A stretch of DNA of 64,000 nt from Haberlea rhodopensis (lineage: Eukaryota; Streptophyta; Magnoliopsida; Lamiales; Gesneriaceae): assembly GCA_907163345.1 (NCBI GenBank), contig CAJQUN010000143.1:124001-188000 (forward strand). Direction: 5' to 3'. Shown piece by piece: positions 47,881-57,946 of this stretch. The notes under the pieces are model-generated. The model was not told the DNA's origin. It did not search any database and saw nothing but the letters and a program-made list of their open reading frames with translations. The number at the start of each line of letters is the position of its first letter. The stretch's first letter is position 1. The position numbers and the translations under genes were made by a program.

Positions 47881-48512
47881 TTTTATAAACATCATATAAC
47901 ATTATTATAAATTTACTTATCACAATCATCATCATAAACATCATCATCATATACATCATCATCATAAACTTACTTATCATAATCATCATCGTAAACATCA
48001 TCATCATAAACATCATCATCATAAACTTACTTATCATAATAATCATCATCGTAAGAATCATCATCATAAACATCATCATCATAAACTTACTTATCATAAT
48101 AATCATTGTAAGCATCATCATCATAAACATCATCATCATAATCATCATCGTGAGCATCATCATTATAAACATCGTCATCATAATCATCATCGTAAGCATC
48201 ATCATTATAAACATCATCATCATAATCATCATCATCATAAACTTACTTATCATATCATCTTCACAAACATCATCATCTTAAACTTATGCAATCAATACAT
48301 AGTCATAGTTAGGAGGGTGTTACCGTCCGATGCCCGTACGCTTCTTACGTACCTTAATTCCAAAAGTGGAGAAATTGAAGAACTCTATCTTCTCGATGTT
48401 GTTGGCACCTGGGATGGTTCCACATAACCATACAAATCGGTATTAGAAGCTAAACAATAGCCAAATACCAAAAATTCAACAAAAATCATCATTTTCCAAC
48501 TTATACACAGTG

Positions 48513-48723
48513 GCGATCGATCGCTACTTGAGGCGATCGATCGCCTCCAATTTTTCACTTAGCGGCGATCGATCGCTTAAAATGAGGCGATCGATCGCCT
48601 GATGCTCATTTGGCTACTGGACGTTGGCGATCGATCGCGCCATTTGAGGCGATCGATCGCCTATCCTCATCTTCGCGTACAGCCTCTCGGCGATCGATCG
48701 CTGCTTTTGTAGCGATCGATCGC
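48513..48723. repeat. CGATCGATCG cluster, V right LTR
   Basis: Eight intact sites in pairs, matching the left LTR position by position. Confidence 0.92.
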
Positions 48724-49484
48724 CACTTCCAGTGGCCGCGATTCCACCATTTTTATGTGCATTTTCCAAGCTTATTCTCATACCTTTCAACACCAAACTT
48801 CCCAACAATAACAATAACATCATAACCCACTAAAACCCACTTAAAACACTTCAAAAATCATACCCCAACAACATACAACATATACCCAACCAAACCCACT
48901 TAAATCACTTCAAAATCATCCCATTTCAAATCCAAACTTCATAGAAACTTAAGGAAGGGTTCCATACCTCTTGAAGACTCCAAATCTTAACAAAGATCAC
49001 ACAAACACAAGTTTTGTGGAGTTTCCTCCTTCCTCCTTTGAGGGATTTCGAAAATGGGGTGAGGTTAGGGCTTTGGGAGAGAATTGGGGGTTTTTGAGTG
49101 GTGGGGAAGAAGTTAAGGGAAAATGGGATAAAAGGGGAATATAGTGGGGTTATTAAAATTGTACCCCAAATTAACATGATGTATGAAATACCCCAACATG
49201 GTATTTTAAAAGCATTTTACAAAAATGCAACCAACTTCATTAAATTCATACTTCCCTCATAATTAACAATCAACACAATTAAATCATGTTAACACCTCAT
49301 TTTCTATCATGCATAACATGCACCTTGAAACGTAACTCCCCTCCCGGGTCATGCCTATCATGTGACTAAGCATTTCATCGTGGTAATTAATTTCAACACA
49401 TAAATCAATTATTCACATAATCAATCACATAATCATAATTAATGCTTTAATTGTAATTACTCATTTCGGGGACATCACAAGTAC

Positions 49485-50107
49485 CGCATGTCCATTGAAG
49501 CGAGGTTATTCTATGCCGCCTATATGTAAATCAGCGAGGGGCATTAAAATACATTGTGATGGACAGACTAGGGAATGGTGGCCGGTATTTGATATGGATG
49601 AGATGGTATTGTGTCATGACATGTGTAGACCATTAAAAATAATCTATTGATTATACTCATGAGTTATGGTATAGGGACAACCAAACGGGAAGCGTTTGAA
49701 ATGCATGGGAAAAACAGGAAGTGTTTTATTATGGTTATGCATTTACGCTTTATATTCATATTGTGTTGTATATGAATGATATCATTGCTCATGTTTGGGG
49801 GTTGTCCTTGTAGGTACACTTTTGGCATGATAGAAGGGCTAAGCGGGTTGAGGTGGTGAGCTTGTGGAGAATTCTTTTGAGGCAGGAAGGACAGGATTAA
49901 TTTTGTATAGTATCCACTCTAGGAGTAGTGTAAAGCTATAATTGATAACATTCATTCGATTTGGGAATGTAACTAATCAAGGGATAGTCCTTATTTTTGG
50001 CATGTAATTCTTAAAGCTCATAGACTCAATACGATTAATTTACTCTGATCATTTATATTAGCTCTAATTATGCCTTTGATCCGCACTTAAGGATTAGGGT
50101 CCTTACA
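49485..50107 (+). repeat. 3' LTR of T, right part
   Basis: Continues the T LTR after the V insertion, from CGCATGTCCATTG to the terminal GGGTCCTTACA at 50107, matching 33801-34426. Together with 39192-40642 it makes an LTR of about 2.07 kb. Confidence 0.92.
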
Positions 50108-50410
50108 ACACTACTCCTAGAGTAGAGACTATCAAAATCCTGTATCCTATATTCATCTTGCTCCTTTTAGCTCACCGCCTCAACCCGACCCTAGGCCTTT
50201 CAGTCCAAAAGTGTACCTACAGGAACAACCCATCATGAGCATGTACATCATTACTTAACATCATAAGGTAATGGCATATAAATAAATGCATGAAAATAAT
50301 CGTAACATATACTTCCTGGTTAATCGTATTAACACACTTAGTTGTCCCTGTTTCATAGTCATGCATATGGGCATCTTACCCTATCGTATGGCATCTTACC
50401 ATATCATAAT

Positions 50411-50735
50411 CATCGTGTGGCATCTTACCACGTGGGCATCTTACCCTATCGTATGGCATCTTACCATATCATAAACATCGTGTGGCATCTTACCATGTGG
50501 GCATCTTACCCTATCGTATGGCATCTTACCATATCATAAACATCGTGTGGCATCTTACCACGTGGGCATCTTACCCTATCGTATGGCATCTTACCATATC
50601 ATAAACATCATGTGGCATCTTACCACGTGGGAATCTTACCCTATCGTATGGCATCTTACCATATCATAAACATCGTGTGGCATCTTACCACGTGGGCATC
50701 TTACCCTATCGTATGGTATCTTACCATATCATAAA
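50411..50735. repeat. 65-bp tandem array of constant-loop hairpins, W LTR
   Basis: Five units of exactly 65 bp (starts 50411, 50476, 50541, 50606 and 50671), plus a partial unit before. Each unit has three hairpins with the same 7-nt loop CATCTTA but different stems: GTGG/CCAC (50417-50431), GGG/CCC (50434-50446) and TATGG/CCATA (50452-50468). Confidence 0.92.
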
Positions 50736-51064
50736 CATCGTATCATTGTATAAACATCATATAAACATCATCATTTCATAGACATCATCATCAACTTACT
50801 TATGATTATCATCATCATAAACATCGTAATTACTTATATAATTATCGCGTAGTCATAGTATAAGAATATGTTACCGTCCGATGCCCGTACGTTTCTTATG
50901 TACCTTAATTCCCAAAAGTGGAGAAATTGGAGAACTTTATCTCCTTGATGTTGTGGGTACCTGGGATGGCTCTACATAACCATATAAATCAATATTAGAA
51001 GCTAAACAATAGCCAGATACCAAAAATTTAACATAAATCATCATTTTCCACTTTTTAAACAGTG

Positions 51065-51213
51065 GCGATCGATCGCTTAAAACAAGGCGATCGATCGCCT
51101 GATTGTTCGCTTCAAGGCGATCGATCGCTTCGTTTGAGGCGATCGATCGCCTGCTGTGTAAATCGCTACTGGCCATCGGCGATCGATCGCCTCATATATG
51201 GCGATCGATCGCC
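51065..51213. repeat. CGATCGATCG cluster, W LTR (6 sites, paired)
   Basis: Sites at about 51066, 51088, 51118, 51140, 51180 and 51202: three pairs, each 22 bp apart, 30-40 bp between pairs. All intact. Confidence 0.92.
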
Positions 51214-51876
51214 ACCTGCTGGTGCGCGATTTTCCGCCATTTTTGAGCATTTTTCAAGCTCTACCTCAAACCATTCAAACCCAAACTTTCCTACAACATT
51301 AACATCATCATAACCCACTAAAACCCACATAAAACACTTCATAAATCACACCCCAGCAACATACAACACATACCCAAACAAACCCACATAAATCACTTCA
51401 AAATCACCCCATTTCAAAACCAAACATCATAAAAACTTTAGGAAGGGTTCCATACCTCTTGAAGACTTCAAATCTTAACAAAGATCTTAAAAACAAAGGT
51501 TTTGTGGAGCTTCCTTCTTCCTCCTTTGAAGAATTTCGAAAATGGGGTGAGGTTAGGGTTGTGGAAATGATTTGGGGATTTTAAGAGTGATTGGTAAAGT
51601 GAAGGGAAAGGTATAGTGGGGGTATATGGGTTAATTTAATTAAACTTGTACCCATTAATTAATATGATGTATAAAATACCCCAACGTGGTATTTTAAAAG
51701 CATTCACAAAAATGCATTAAACTTCCACTAAATCATGCTTTCCTCATAATTGACAATCAATACAATTAAATCATGTTAACACTTCATTACCCATCACATA
51801 ATCAATTACCATGATAAATAATCACATAACCATCATTAATGCCCAAATTGCATATAATTAATTTCAGGGCATCACA

Positions 51877-52447
51877 ACTTGAGACCTTATGGAGTCTCGA
51901 TGGTGTATTTGGACCAATATATGATTCTTGGAACACAAGGATGTCGACACCTTTGGAGATTTGTTTTGTGTTGATCGGTGGCCGTATTGTTGCCCAATCC
52001 TTGTTGCAATGTGGTGCAACTACTCCTTTGATGGAGATGAATTTGGAAAGCGGAAGCCGGATGTAGTTTAGGTACACTGTTGTGTACTGGTGGTTTCCTT
52101 GGTAACGATGTATGTTTAACATCGTAGGCTAAACCGTAGAGATATCATCGAGGGGATATCTATTTTGGAATCACGAATGATTCGTTTGATTTGTAGTTAT
52201 GGTTGGCTGACTGCTTTTGAGATGGTTAGCATCGGGGAATGCTGACGTCTTTCTTGAATTTGTGTTGGTTTGGGAGGTTACACCATTCCATGTGCTGGTG
52301 CGAGGTCTGTATCCTCGGGGTTGGTGTGTCGTTCATGTTATGTTCATGATTCGACAATGTGGATCCATTTGGATTGCGTGGTCTCGGTGATACGTGGAGT
52401 ACGCCTGTGCAAATTTCAGGGACGAAATTTTATTAGTGGGGGATAAT
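51877..52447 (+). other. S-family internal 3' end, non-coding hairpin-rich
   Basis: Parallel to R internal 59890-60647. It has ACGATGT-atgttta-ACATCGT near 52106, AGCAT-cgggga-ATGCT at 52228-52243, GAGAC...GTCTC near 51881-51898, and a purine-rich TTAGTGGGGGATAA before the LTR. No coding potential seen. Confidence 0.75.
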
Positions 52448-53182
52448 TGTGATGCCAAGGGATTAATTGTGTTAATCCCGACGTGGTAATAATCCTTAAT
52501 GGATTTTAATTGTGGCAATTATGAATTAATTGCGGTTTTGGGACTCCAGGGATTTTAAATACGGTATTTGGAGTCGTTGGATCCAAGGGATGAGATTGTA
52601 TTCTCATCGTGGTGATAACCTTGGAATTTGGTTTTTGATGGGATCTGGGGTCCGGAGTACTTTGTATTGGGGCTGGTAATGGAAATTGAGTTGGAGAGAT
52701 GATTATTGAAAACAGATGATTTTTAATGAATCATGATGTAATTGTGGAGGTATTGGTATTTTGGAGCCTTGGTGCTATATATACCAAATGGACTCGATAT
52801 TCCGTCATTATGCGGAATCTCTTCTCTCTCTCCTCTCCCTCACGTCACTCTCTCAACCCAAACCCTTCCCCTCTTTTCTCTTAGAAGCAAATCGATGGAG
52901 GCTCGTCTTTGGAGCCCGATTTCTTGAAGAAAAGCTGGTAATCTTCTTCTCCTCACCTTTAGCTTCGATTTGATTATGGTATTGTGCTTGTTGGTCAAGT
53001 TTTGAGTTGGATTTGAGATTTGGGGGTTTTGGTTAAAAATCTAAAAAGTTGTTTTTAGTGTTTTTAGTGTTTTTATTGAGTTTAATTGGTGTATTGGAGG
53101 TGTTGAGAAAGTTAGGGGTGTTGGTTTTGAGTTTGGGTGTCAAAAACACCATTAAAGCTTGAGTTTTTCGGAAATTGTAGGT

Positions 53183-53393
53183 CGCGATCGATCGCTGATG
53201 GCATGCCGATCGATCACGACGAGCAGCTGGAAATTTATGAAGACGTACAGTGATGGCGATCGATCGTAAGGTCTCGGCGATCGATCGCGAGCGGGTTGAC
53301 GATCGATTGCGGAGACTCGCGATTGATCGCGAGAAGGCACTGGTTAGCCACTGGACTGGGGCGATCAATCGCGATGGAATCAGCGATCGATCG
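53183..53393. repeat. CGATCGATCG cluster, S 3' LTR (partly decayed)
   Basis: Eight positions at about 53184, 53207, 53257, 53278, 53300, 53320, 53362 and 53383, several with single CG-to-TG or CG-to-CA changes, in line with an older copy. Confidence 0.85.
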
Positions 53394-53803
53394 CGGCTCG
53401 TAGGATTGAGTTTTTTCGAAAAATTTGGAAAATGTCAGGATTTTGGAATCGAGGTTTAATTAGCCAATTTTTGGGGCGATGTCTACATTCCAATAGGAAT
53501 GCTATACTTTTAAAATGGATTGGTTGGAGCCAAAGTTCAATAAAATGGAATTCTTGGTTGACTTTTTGGCTATTATTTAAACTTATAAAATGGAATATTT
53601 TGGGTATTATGCATGCTTAACCCGGGGGCTTTTAAAATGGTAAATCGTCATGGATTGACGATATATTTGGGGGTTATAAACGTGCTTGGGCACGTGGTTG
53701 CATGCTTATTCTTGATTGGGAGTTGTTTATGTGTTAGCACATAATTCATCGGGTTGCGGGACTCAGTCAAGGTTTGGTTCGGACTACAAAATAATAATGT
53801 ACG

Positions 53804-53808
53804 TATAA
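53804..53808. repeat. left target-site duplication of R (TATAA)
   Basis: TATAA before the R 5' LTR, repeated right after the 3' LTR at 63276-63280. Removing R and one copy restores GTACGTATAACGTAC, the S-LTR hairpin seen intact in the solo LTR near 24640. Confidence 0.95.
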
Positions 53809-54135
53809 TGTGATGACCAGGGATTATAGGTGTTAATCCCGGAGTATTAATAATCCCTAAAGTGGTTTTACGTGGCGATTTGGGATTTAATCGAGGTGTT
53901 GGGCCTTCTGGGCTCGTTTATTTGGGCAGTTGGGATCGTTGGATCCAGAGGTTGAGATTGTATTCACATTACGGTGTAAAACCTAAGAGTTGGGTTTTTG
54001 ATGTGTCTCGGAATCTCGGGTGCTATGTGAGCACCGGTAGAGGGTTTTGGAGTTAGAGATAGAGTTTTTGAAAACAGATGATTTTTAAGGAATCATGATG
54101 TATTTGTGGGGCTATTAAGTTTTCGGGGTATTTTT

Positions 54136-54147
54136 GCTATAAATACC
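54136..54147 (+). promoter_or_regulatory. TATA box of R 5' LTR
   Basis: CTATAAATACCA, repeated at 60975-60986 and, with the same context, at 30519 in the truncated copy. Confidence 0.7.
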
Positions 54148-55044
54148 AATTAAACCCAAAATTTTACAAAAAAATATCATTTCAGCCCCTTTTCTTCTCT
54201 CCTCACCCGCGCGCGCTGCCTCCCGCTTTTCCCCTGCACCCCCGCCGTTTCAGGCGCTCCGCCAGCCGCCGTCCGGCCGCCGATCGGCGCGTGCGACCTA
54301 CCCACGGCTTCGTCTCGACGAGGCGCTCCTTTCCCCTCTGCCAATTGAAAGTTTCATCGCGATTTGAGGTCGAATTTTGCAGATAAGCGGCGATCCCCAA
54401 ATTCTAGGGTTTATCGATTTTGGTCCGATTTCTTCCGATTTTCGTTTGGGTAATCATCCTAACCCCTTTTTCGTTATTTTCGTGCAATTCCCTGCCATTT
54501 TTGTGTTCGATTTGTTCGGATTATTGTTGTTGGTGGGATTGGTTCGAAATTTTGATTGTATGCTTGAAGTGGGTTCGAATTTTGGGGGTTTTGGAAGGGT
54601 TGTGGTGATTCTTGTTGTGGATTGATAAATTCATGTTGTAGATGCATTATGATGCTTCTTGGATTTCGAATTTTAGGGATTTGGATTTCAAATTTGGGGG
54701 TTTGGCATGTGGGATGATTATTCATGCTATGGGTTGATTAATTGACATTTTAGATGAGTTATGGTATTTAATTGGGTTCGAAATTGTGAGGTTGAGGTTC
54801 GATTTTTGTAGGGCATTCTTGAACAAATTTCGATTGTCTCATTTATTTCCTTCCCTGCATGTACCCTGCCCCGGGTCTTTTAAGAGGATAATTGTCGTGT
54901 ATTGACAATGTTGTGAGGGATATGGGTGTGCTTGAACATAGGTTACATGTTCGTAAATAATGGTGAATTGTTTATCGTGTTAGCACATCATTCCTCGGGG
55001 CATGGAACTCGAGCAAGGCTTGGCTCGGACTTCGGAGATTTAAG

Positions 55045-55059
55045 GTACGTGCGACGTAC
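55045..55059 (+). promoter_or_regulatory. GTACGT/ACGTAC hairpin overlapping a splice-donor-like site
   Basis: GTACGT-gcg-ACGTAC is preceded by AAG, so AAG|GTACGT matches a plant 5' splice site. A candidate acceptor, GAACAG|GGACAG, lies at 55634, giving a possible 590-nt leader intron. The same pair recurs in S, T and V LTRs. Confidence 0.45.
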
Positions 55060-55256
55060 GAGCATTACTATATATATGTGAAATGCATAAGGTGTTTTTG
55101 ATTGCATTGAATGTTTTGCGTATGGTTATATATATATGTTGATATAGCCAAGGAATGACCCAAATCTTGATATCGCCGCTTGTAGCGTGCGTGACACTAG
55201 AGTAGGATGACTCTTGCATGATATATGGGGTACTGGGTTTATATGACTATATTATG

Positions 55257-55408
55257 AGACATTTGAGATGTCTAGGTTTGTAGAATCATGCATTCTTCGT
55301 AAGACATTTGAGATGTCTAGGTTCGTAGAATCATGTATTCATTATGAGACATTTGAGATGTCTAGGTTTGTAGACTCATGTATTCATTATAAGACACTTG
55401 AGATGTCT
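55257..55408. repeat. 45-bp tandem repeat with AGACAT hairpins, R 5' LTR
   Basis: Units start at 55257, 55302, 55347 and 55392 (period 45). Each begins with AGACAT-ttgag-ATGTCT (last unit AGACAC...), a 6-bp hairpin with a 5-nt loop. The second LTR has the same array at 62096-62247. Confidence 0.9.
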
Positions 55409-56440
55409 AAGTATAATGAAGGAATGGTAAAATAAATGCTAAGGCATTTGAGCTATCTGTGATTGATAGCAAGGTTGTGAAATCAGTATTAGATATTGTG
55501 ATATCTGTAATTGCATGTTTAATGAATTTGTAATCACTATATGTTGATATTCGAGGATCAGGCATGCGATGTGTAAATCAATGTGTTGATTTACTGATTT
55601 ATGAGATTTGATGAGTTTGATGTTGTGAGAACAGGGACAGTACACGGAATCCCGGATGAGGATGTTGCCATCCAGGGAGTATCATTTAAATTCATTAGCA
55701 TTTACCTTTGTTGTAAATTATGAATTTCATTATTATGATTATGGGATTTTGTGTATTGGTATGCTCACCCCGTTGGGGGCTGTCTCTGTTGGGACAGGTG
55801 GACAGGTACATCGATGGCTATGGAGCTGAGCTCGAGCTGTTGATTTGAGGTACTCCCAGGATCGTGGTACCAGGGCTTGATGGAGCACGGTATCGTATAG
55901 AGTACCTATATATACACCTGAGGATTTATACATATTCATATTCATGATGCTCGCATGTGAGCACGATTATACTTGTATATGGATTGTATATAAAGGCATG
56001 AGCCTTTCTCTCTTTCATTTAAGGTTGCATGCAATTAGGTTGAATTGCTAGAATGATATGAGAGTCATTGGTGTATTATGTGGGTGTTGGAACCCACTTT
56101 TGTTGACGTATGTGTGGTGTCTTCCCTGGCTGGGAATCTACTTGTATTACTGCTTTCTGTTGAGTATTATGTGTTCCCTGGCCGGGAATTTTGTTATGTG
56201 TTGTACTCTGTTTTGGGATAGCTCTATTTATGGGGAGACTCTGCCCAAATTTTTGTAAAAGTTTACAATGTGAAAAGTGGCACCAAGGGATTGGTAAGGG
56301 CAAACATATGAGTCTTTTATTGACAGGCAATGATTAAGTATCATCAGAGCTTCCCGATTGACATTTTATAGAAAGCATGTACCACACATAGTGGTTAATA
56401 CACTAATCAAGGTTTTAAGGGCTTGGGGTCCTTACATTAG

Positions 56441-56452
56441 TGGTATCAGAGC
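56441..56452 (+). promoter_or_regulatory. primer-binding site of R
   Basis: TGGTATCAGAGC, four bases after the LTR end, followed by AGTGGTTG as in element T. Confidence 0.93.
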
Positions 56453-56860
56453 AGTGGTTGCTCATTGGGGCTGTTAAGGGCCTAGGAAGTTATTGATAGC
56501 ACATATTTATGCATGATGGCATTAATGTTGTATGACATAGCAAATTGTTTATGTGCTATTATGATATGAAAAGTGGTATTGCTAACCATTGTGGTTGCAG
56601 GAATCGTGTGGAACACGATAGGATGACATTTATGGGGATGTCTGGCACTCCGTGTGTTATGTGCCAAGGAAGCTGGTTTTAAGAAAATCAGATAAAGGGA
56701 TATTTCCGAGGTAACATGTATTTTACGTTGTCTTGTTGACATATGATGAATGCAAAGTGGTGCATTGAGGTTATGATATATGTTATTGTGCATTGTTTTT
56801 GCATATGCATGTCTTGAGTCAAAGTTATCTTAGTAAGGATTTTAATGGCTTATGCTAAAG

Positions 56861-56998
56861 TCCATATGAAGCGATGAAGAGTTCCGCTTATATGGAGTAG
56901 CAACGCTAAAGTCCATTGGAAGCGATGAAGAGTTCCGCTTACATGGAGTAGCAACGCTAAAGTCCAGTGGAAGCGAGGAAGAATTCCGCTTTCCTGGA
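56861..56998. repeat. three 51-bp-spaced long hairpins with co-varying arms
   Basis: Hairpins 56861-56896, 56912-56947 and 56963-56998 all have an inner AAGCG/CGCTT stem. The outer arms are TCCAT/ATGGA in the first two and TCCAG/CTGGA in the third. Confidence 0.88.
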
Positions 56999-57474
56999 GT
57001 AGCAAGAAGCATTAAAATGTACTAATGATAAGGGCTCAGGATTTAAAGAAGGATATCATGACATTTATTTGTGAAACCATACATTCTCATAATGTGTTTT
57101 TATTATGAATTGAATGTGGATGCATAGCGTATATGGCTATTGTTGTTAACCCTGATGGTTGCAGGTTACAGGAAATATGGAGTATAAAAAAAAAGGAATG
57201 ATGATTATACATTCCAGGAGTCCTGCTTATGACAGTGAGAATTTTTATACTTATGCTTGACCGCTAAAAATGTGGAGCGGGCGGGGATGCTCGCTTGCAC
57301 ATGGAGGCGGGGTATTCCATACGAAGCGAGGATGATATACCGCTTGTATGAAGAAGCGAGGATGAGATGCCGCTTGTTAGGATGATGATTCATTCCTTTG
57401 TGATGACACGGATGATAGCGGTGATGTGTCCCGCTGTGTCGATTTATATTCATTTCTCTATGAGGACACGGTTT

Positions 57475-57946
57475 ATAGCGATGGTTCATTCCGCTATATT
57501 TATTGGCGATGGTTCATTCCGCCAGGCGTATTTATAGCGATGGTTCATTCCGCTATATCTATTGGCGATGGTTCATTCCGCCAGGTGTATTGATAGCGAT
57601 GGTTCATTCCGCTATATCTATTGGCGATGGTTCATTCCGCCAGGTGTATTGATAGCGATGGTTCATTCCGCTATATCTATTGGCGATGGTTCATTCCGCC
57701 AGGTGTATTGATAGCGATGGTTCATTCCGCTATATCTATTGGCGATGGTTCATTCCGCCAGGTGTATTGATAGCGACGGTTCATTCCGCTATATTTATTG
57801 GCGATGGTTCATTCCGCCAGGTGTATTTATAGCGACGGTTCATTCCGCTATATTGATTGGCGATGGTTCATTCCGCCAGGTGTATTTATAGCGATGGTTC
57901 ATTCCGCTATATCTATTGGCGATGGTTCATTCCGCCAGGTGTATTG
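57475..57946. repeat. 59-bp minisatellite of alternating constant-loop hairpins
   Basis: Eight units of 59 bp (472 bp). Each has stem ATAGCG/CGCTAT (for example 57475-57497) and stem TGGCG/CGCCA (57504-57524), both around the same 11-nt loop ATGGTTCATTC. A few units have ACGGTTCATTC loops. Confidence 0.93.

Larger units (their letters stand above)
40643..49479 (-). mobile_element. V: complete minus-strand gypsy element, gag-deleted
   Basis: 8837 bp between AGTAC duplications (40638-40642 and 49480-49484), inserted in the T 3' LTR. LTRs are 40643-43320 (2678 bp) and 46768-49479 (2712 bp), ending TGTAGGG...CATCACA on plus. The 3.4-kb interior, read on the minus strand, has a Met-tRNA primer site, then decayed protease/reverse transcriptase, RNase H and integrase remnants, and a polypurine tract next to the left LTR. 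Gag and the protease active site are missing, so it depended on another element. Confidence 0.93.
46768..49479 (-). repeat. V LTR (right; 5' LTR of the minus-strand element)
   Basis: 2712 bp. It carries the 59-bp hairpin array near 47625-47880, a CATCAT tract and a second CGATCGATCG cluster of eight sites (48513-48723) in the same paired spacing as the left copy. Confidence 0.93.
32671..50107 (+). mobile_element. T: Ty3/gypsy Tekay/Del-type chromovirus, split by element V
   Basis: 5' LTR (32671-34426, missing its first about 311 bp), Met-tRNA primer site, gag, pol with C-terminal chromodomain, polypurine tract, and a 3' LTR from 39192 to 40642 resuming at 49480/49485 and ending at 50107. Element V occupies the gap with duplicated AGTAC. 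Gag type, pol order (protease, reverse transcriptase, RNase H, integrase) and the chromodomain after integrase place it in the Tekay/Del branch. One in-frame stop and two frameshifts make it inactive as it stands. Confidence 0.92.
50108..51876 (-). repeat. W-family gypsy LTR, minus strand, truncated by T
   Basis: A V-related LTR on the minus strand: it has the matching ACTCCTAGAGTAGAGACTAT start region, the CATCTTA hairpin array, the GTAC hairpin remnant near 50887, a CGATCGATCG cluster (51065-51213) and the TTTCAGGGCATCACA end at 51876. The first about 185 bp (on plus) are missing, cut where T abuts. It lies inside S-family internal sequence. No coding region. Confidence 0.82.
53809..56436 (+). 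repeat. 5' LTR of R
   Basis: TGTGATGACC...GGTCCTTACA. TATA CTATAAATACCA at about 54136-54147, so U3 is about 0.35 kb and about 2.25 kb is R/U5. A GC-rich leader with CCGCCG repeats at 54200-54330 follows. Then come the GTACGT-gcg-ACGTAC hairpin (55045-55059), a 45-bp repeat array (55257-55408) and ACAGGGACAG at 55631. It lacks the CGATCGATCG cluster found in S, T, V and W. Confidence 0.95.

Noticed and set aside
54203..54400. Minus-strand Arg-rich frame and similar small frames in R LTRs (repeated at 61042)
   Set aside because: GC-rich leader DNA read backwards. Its presence in both LTRs reflects LTR identity, not selection on a protein.
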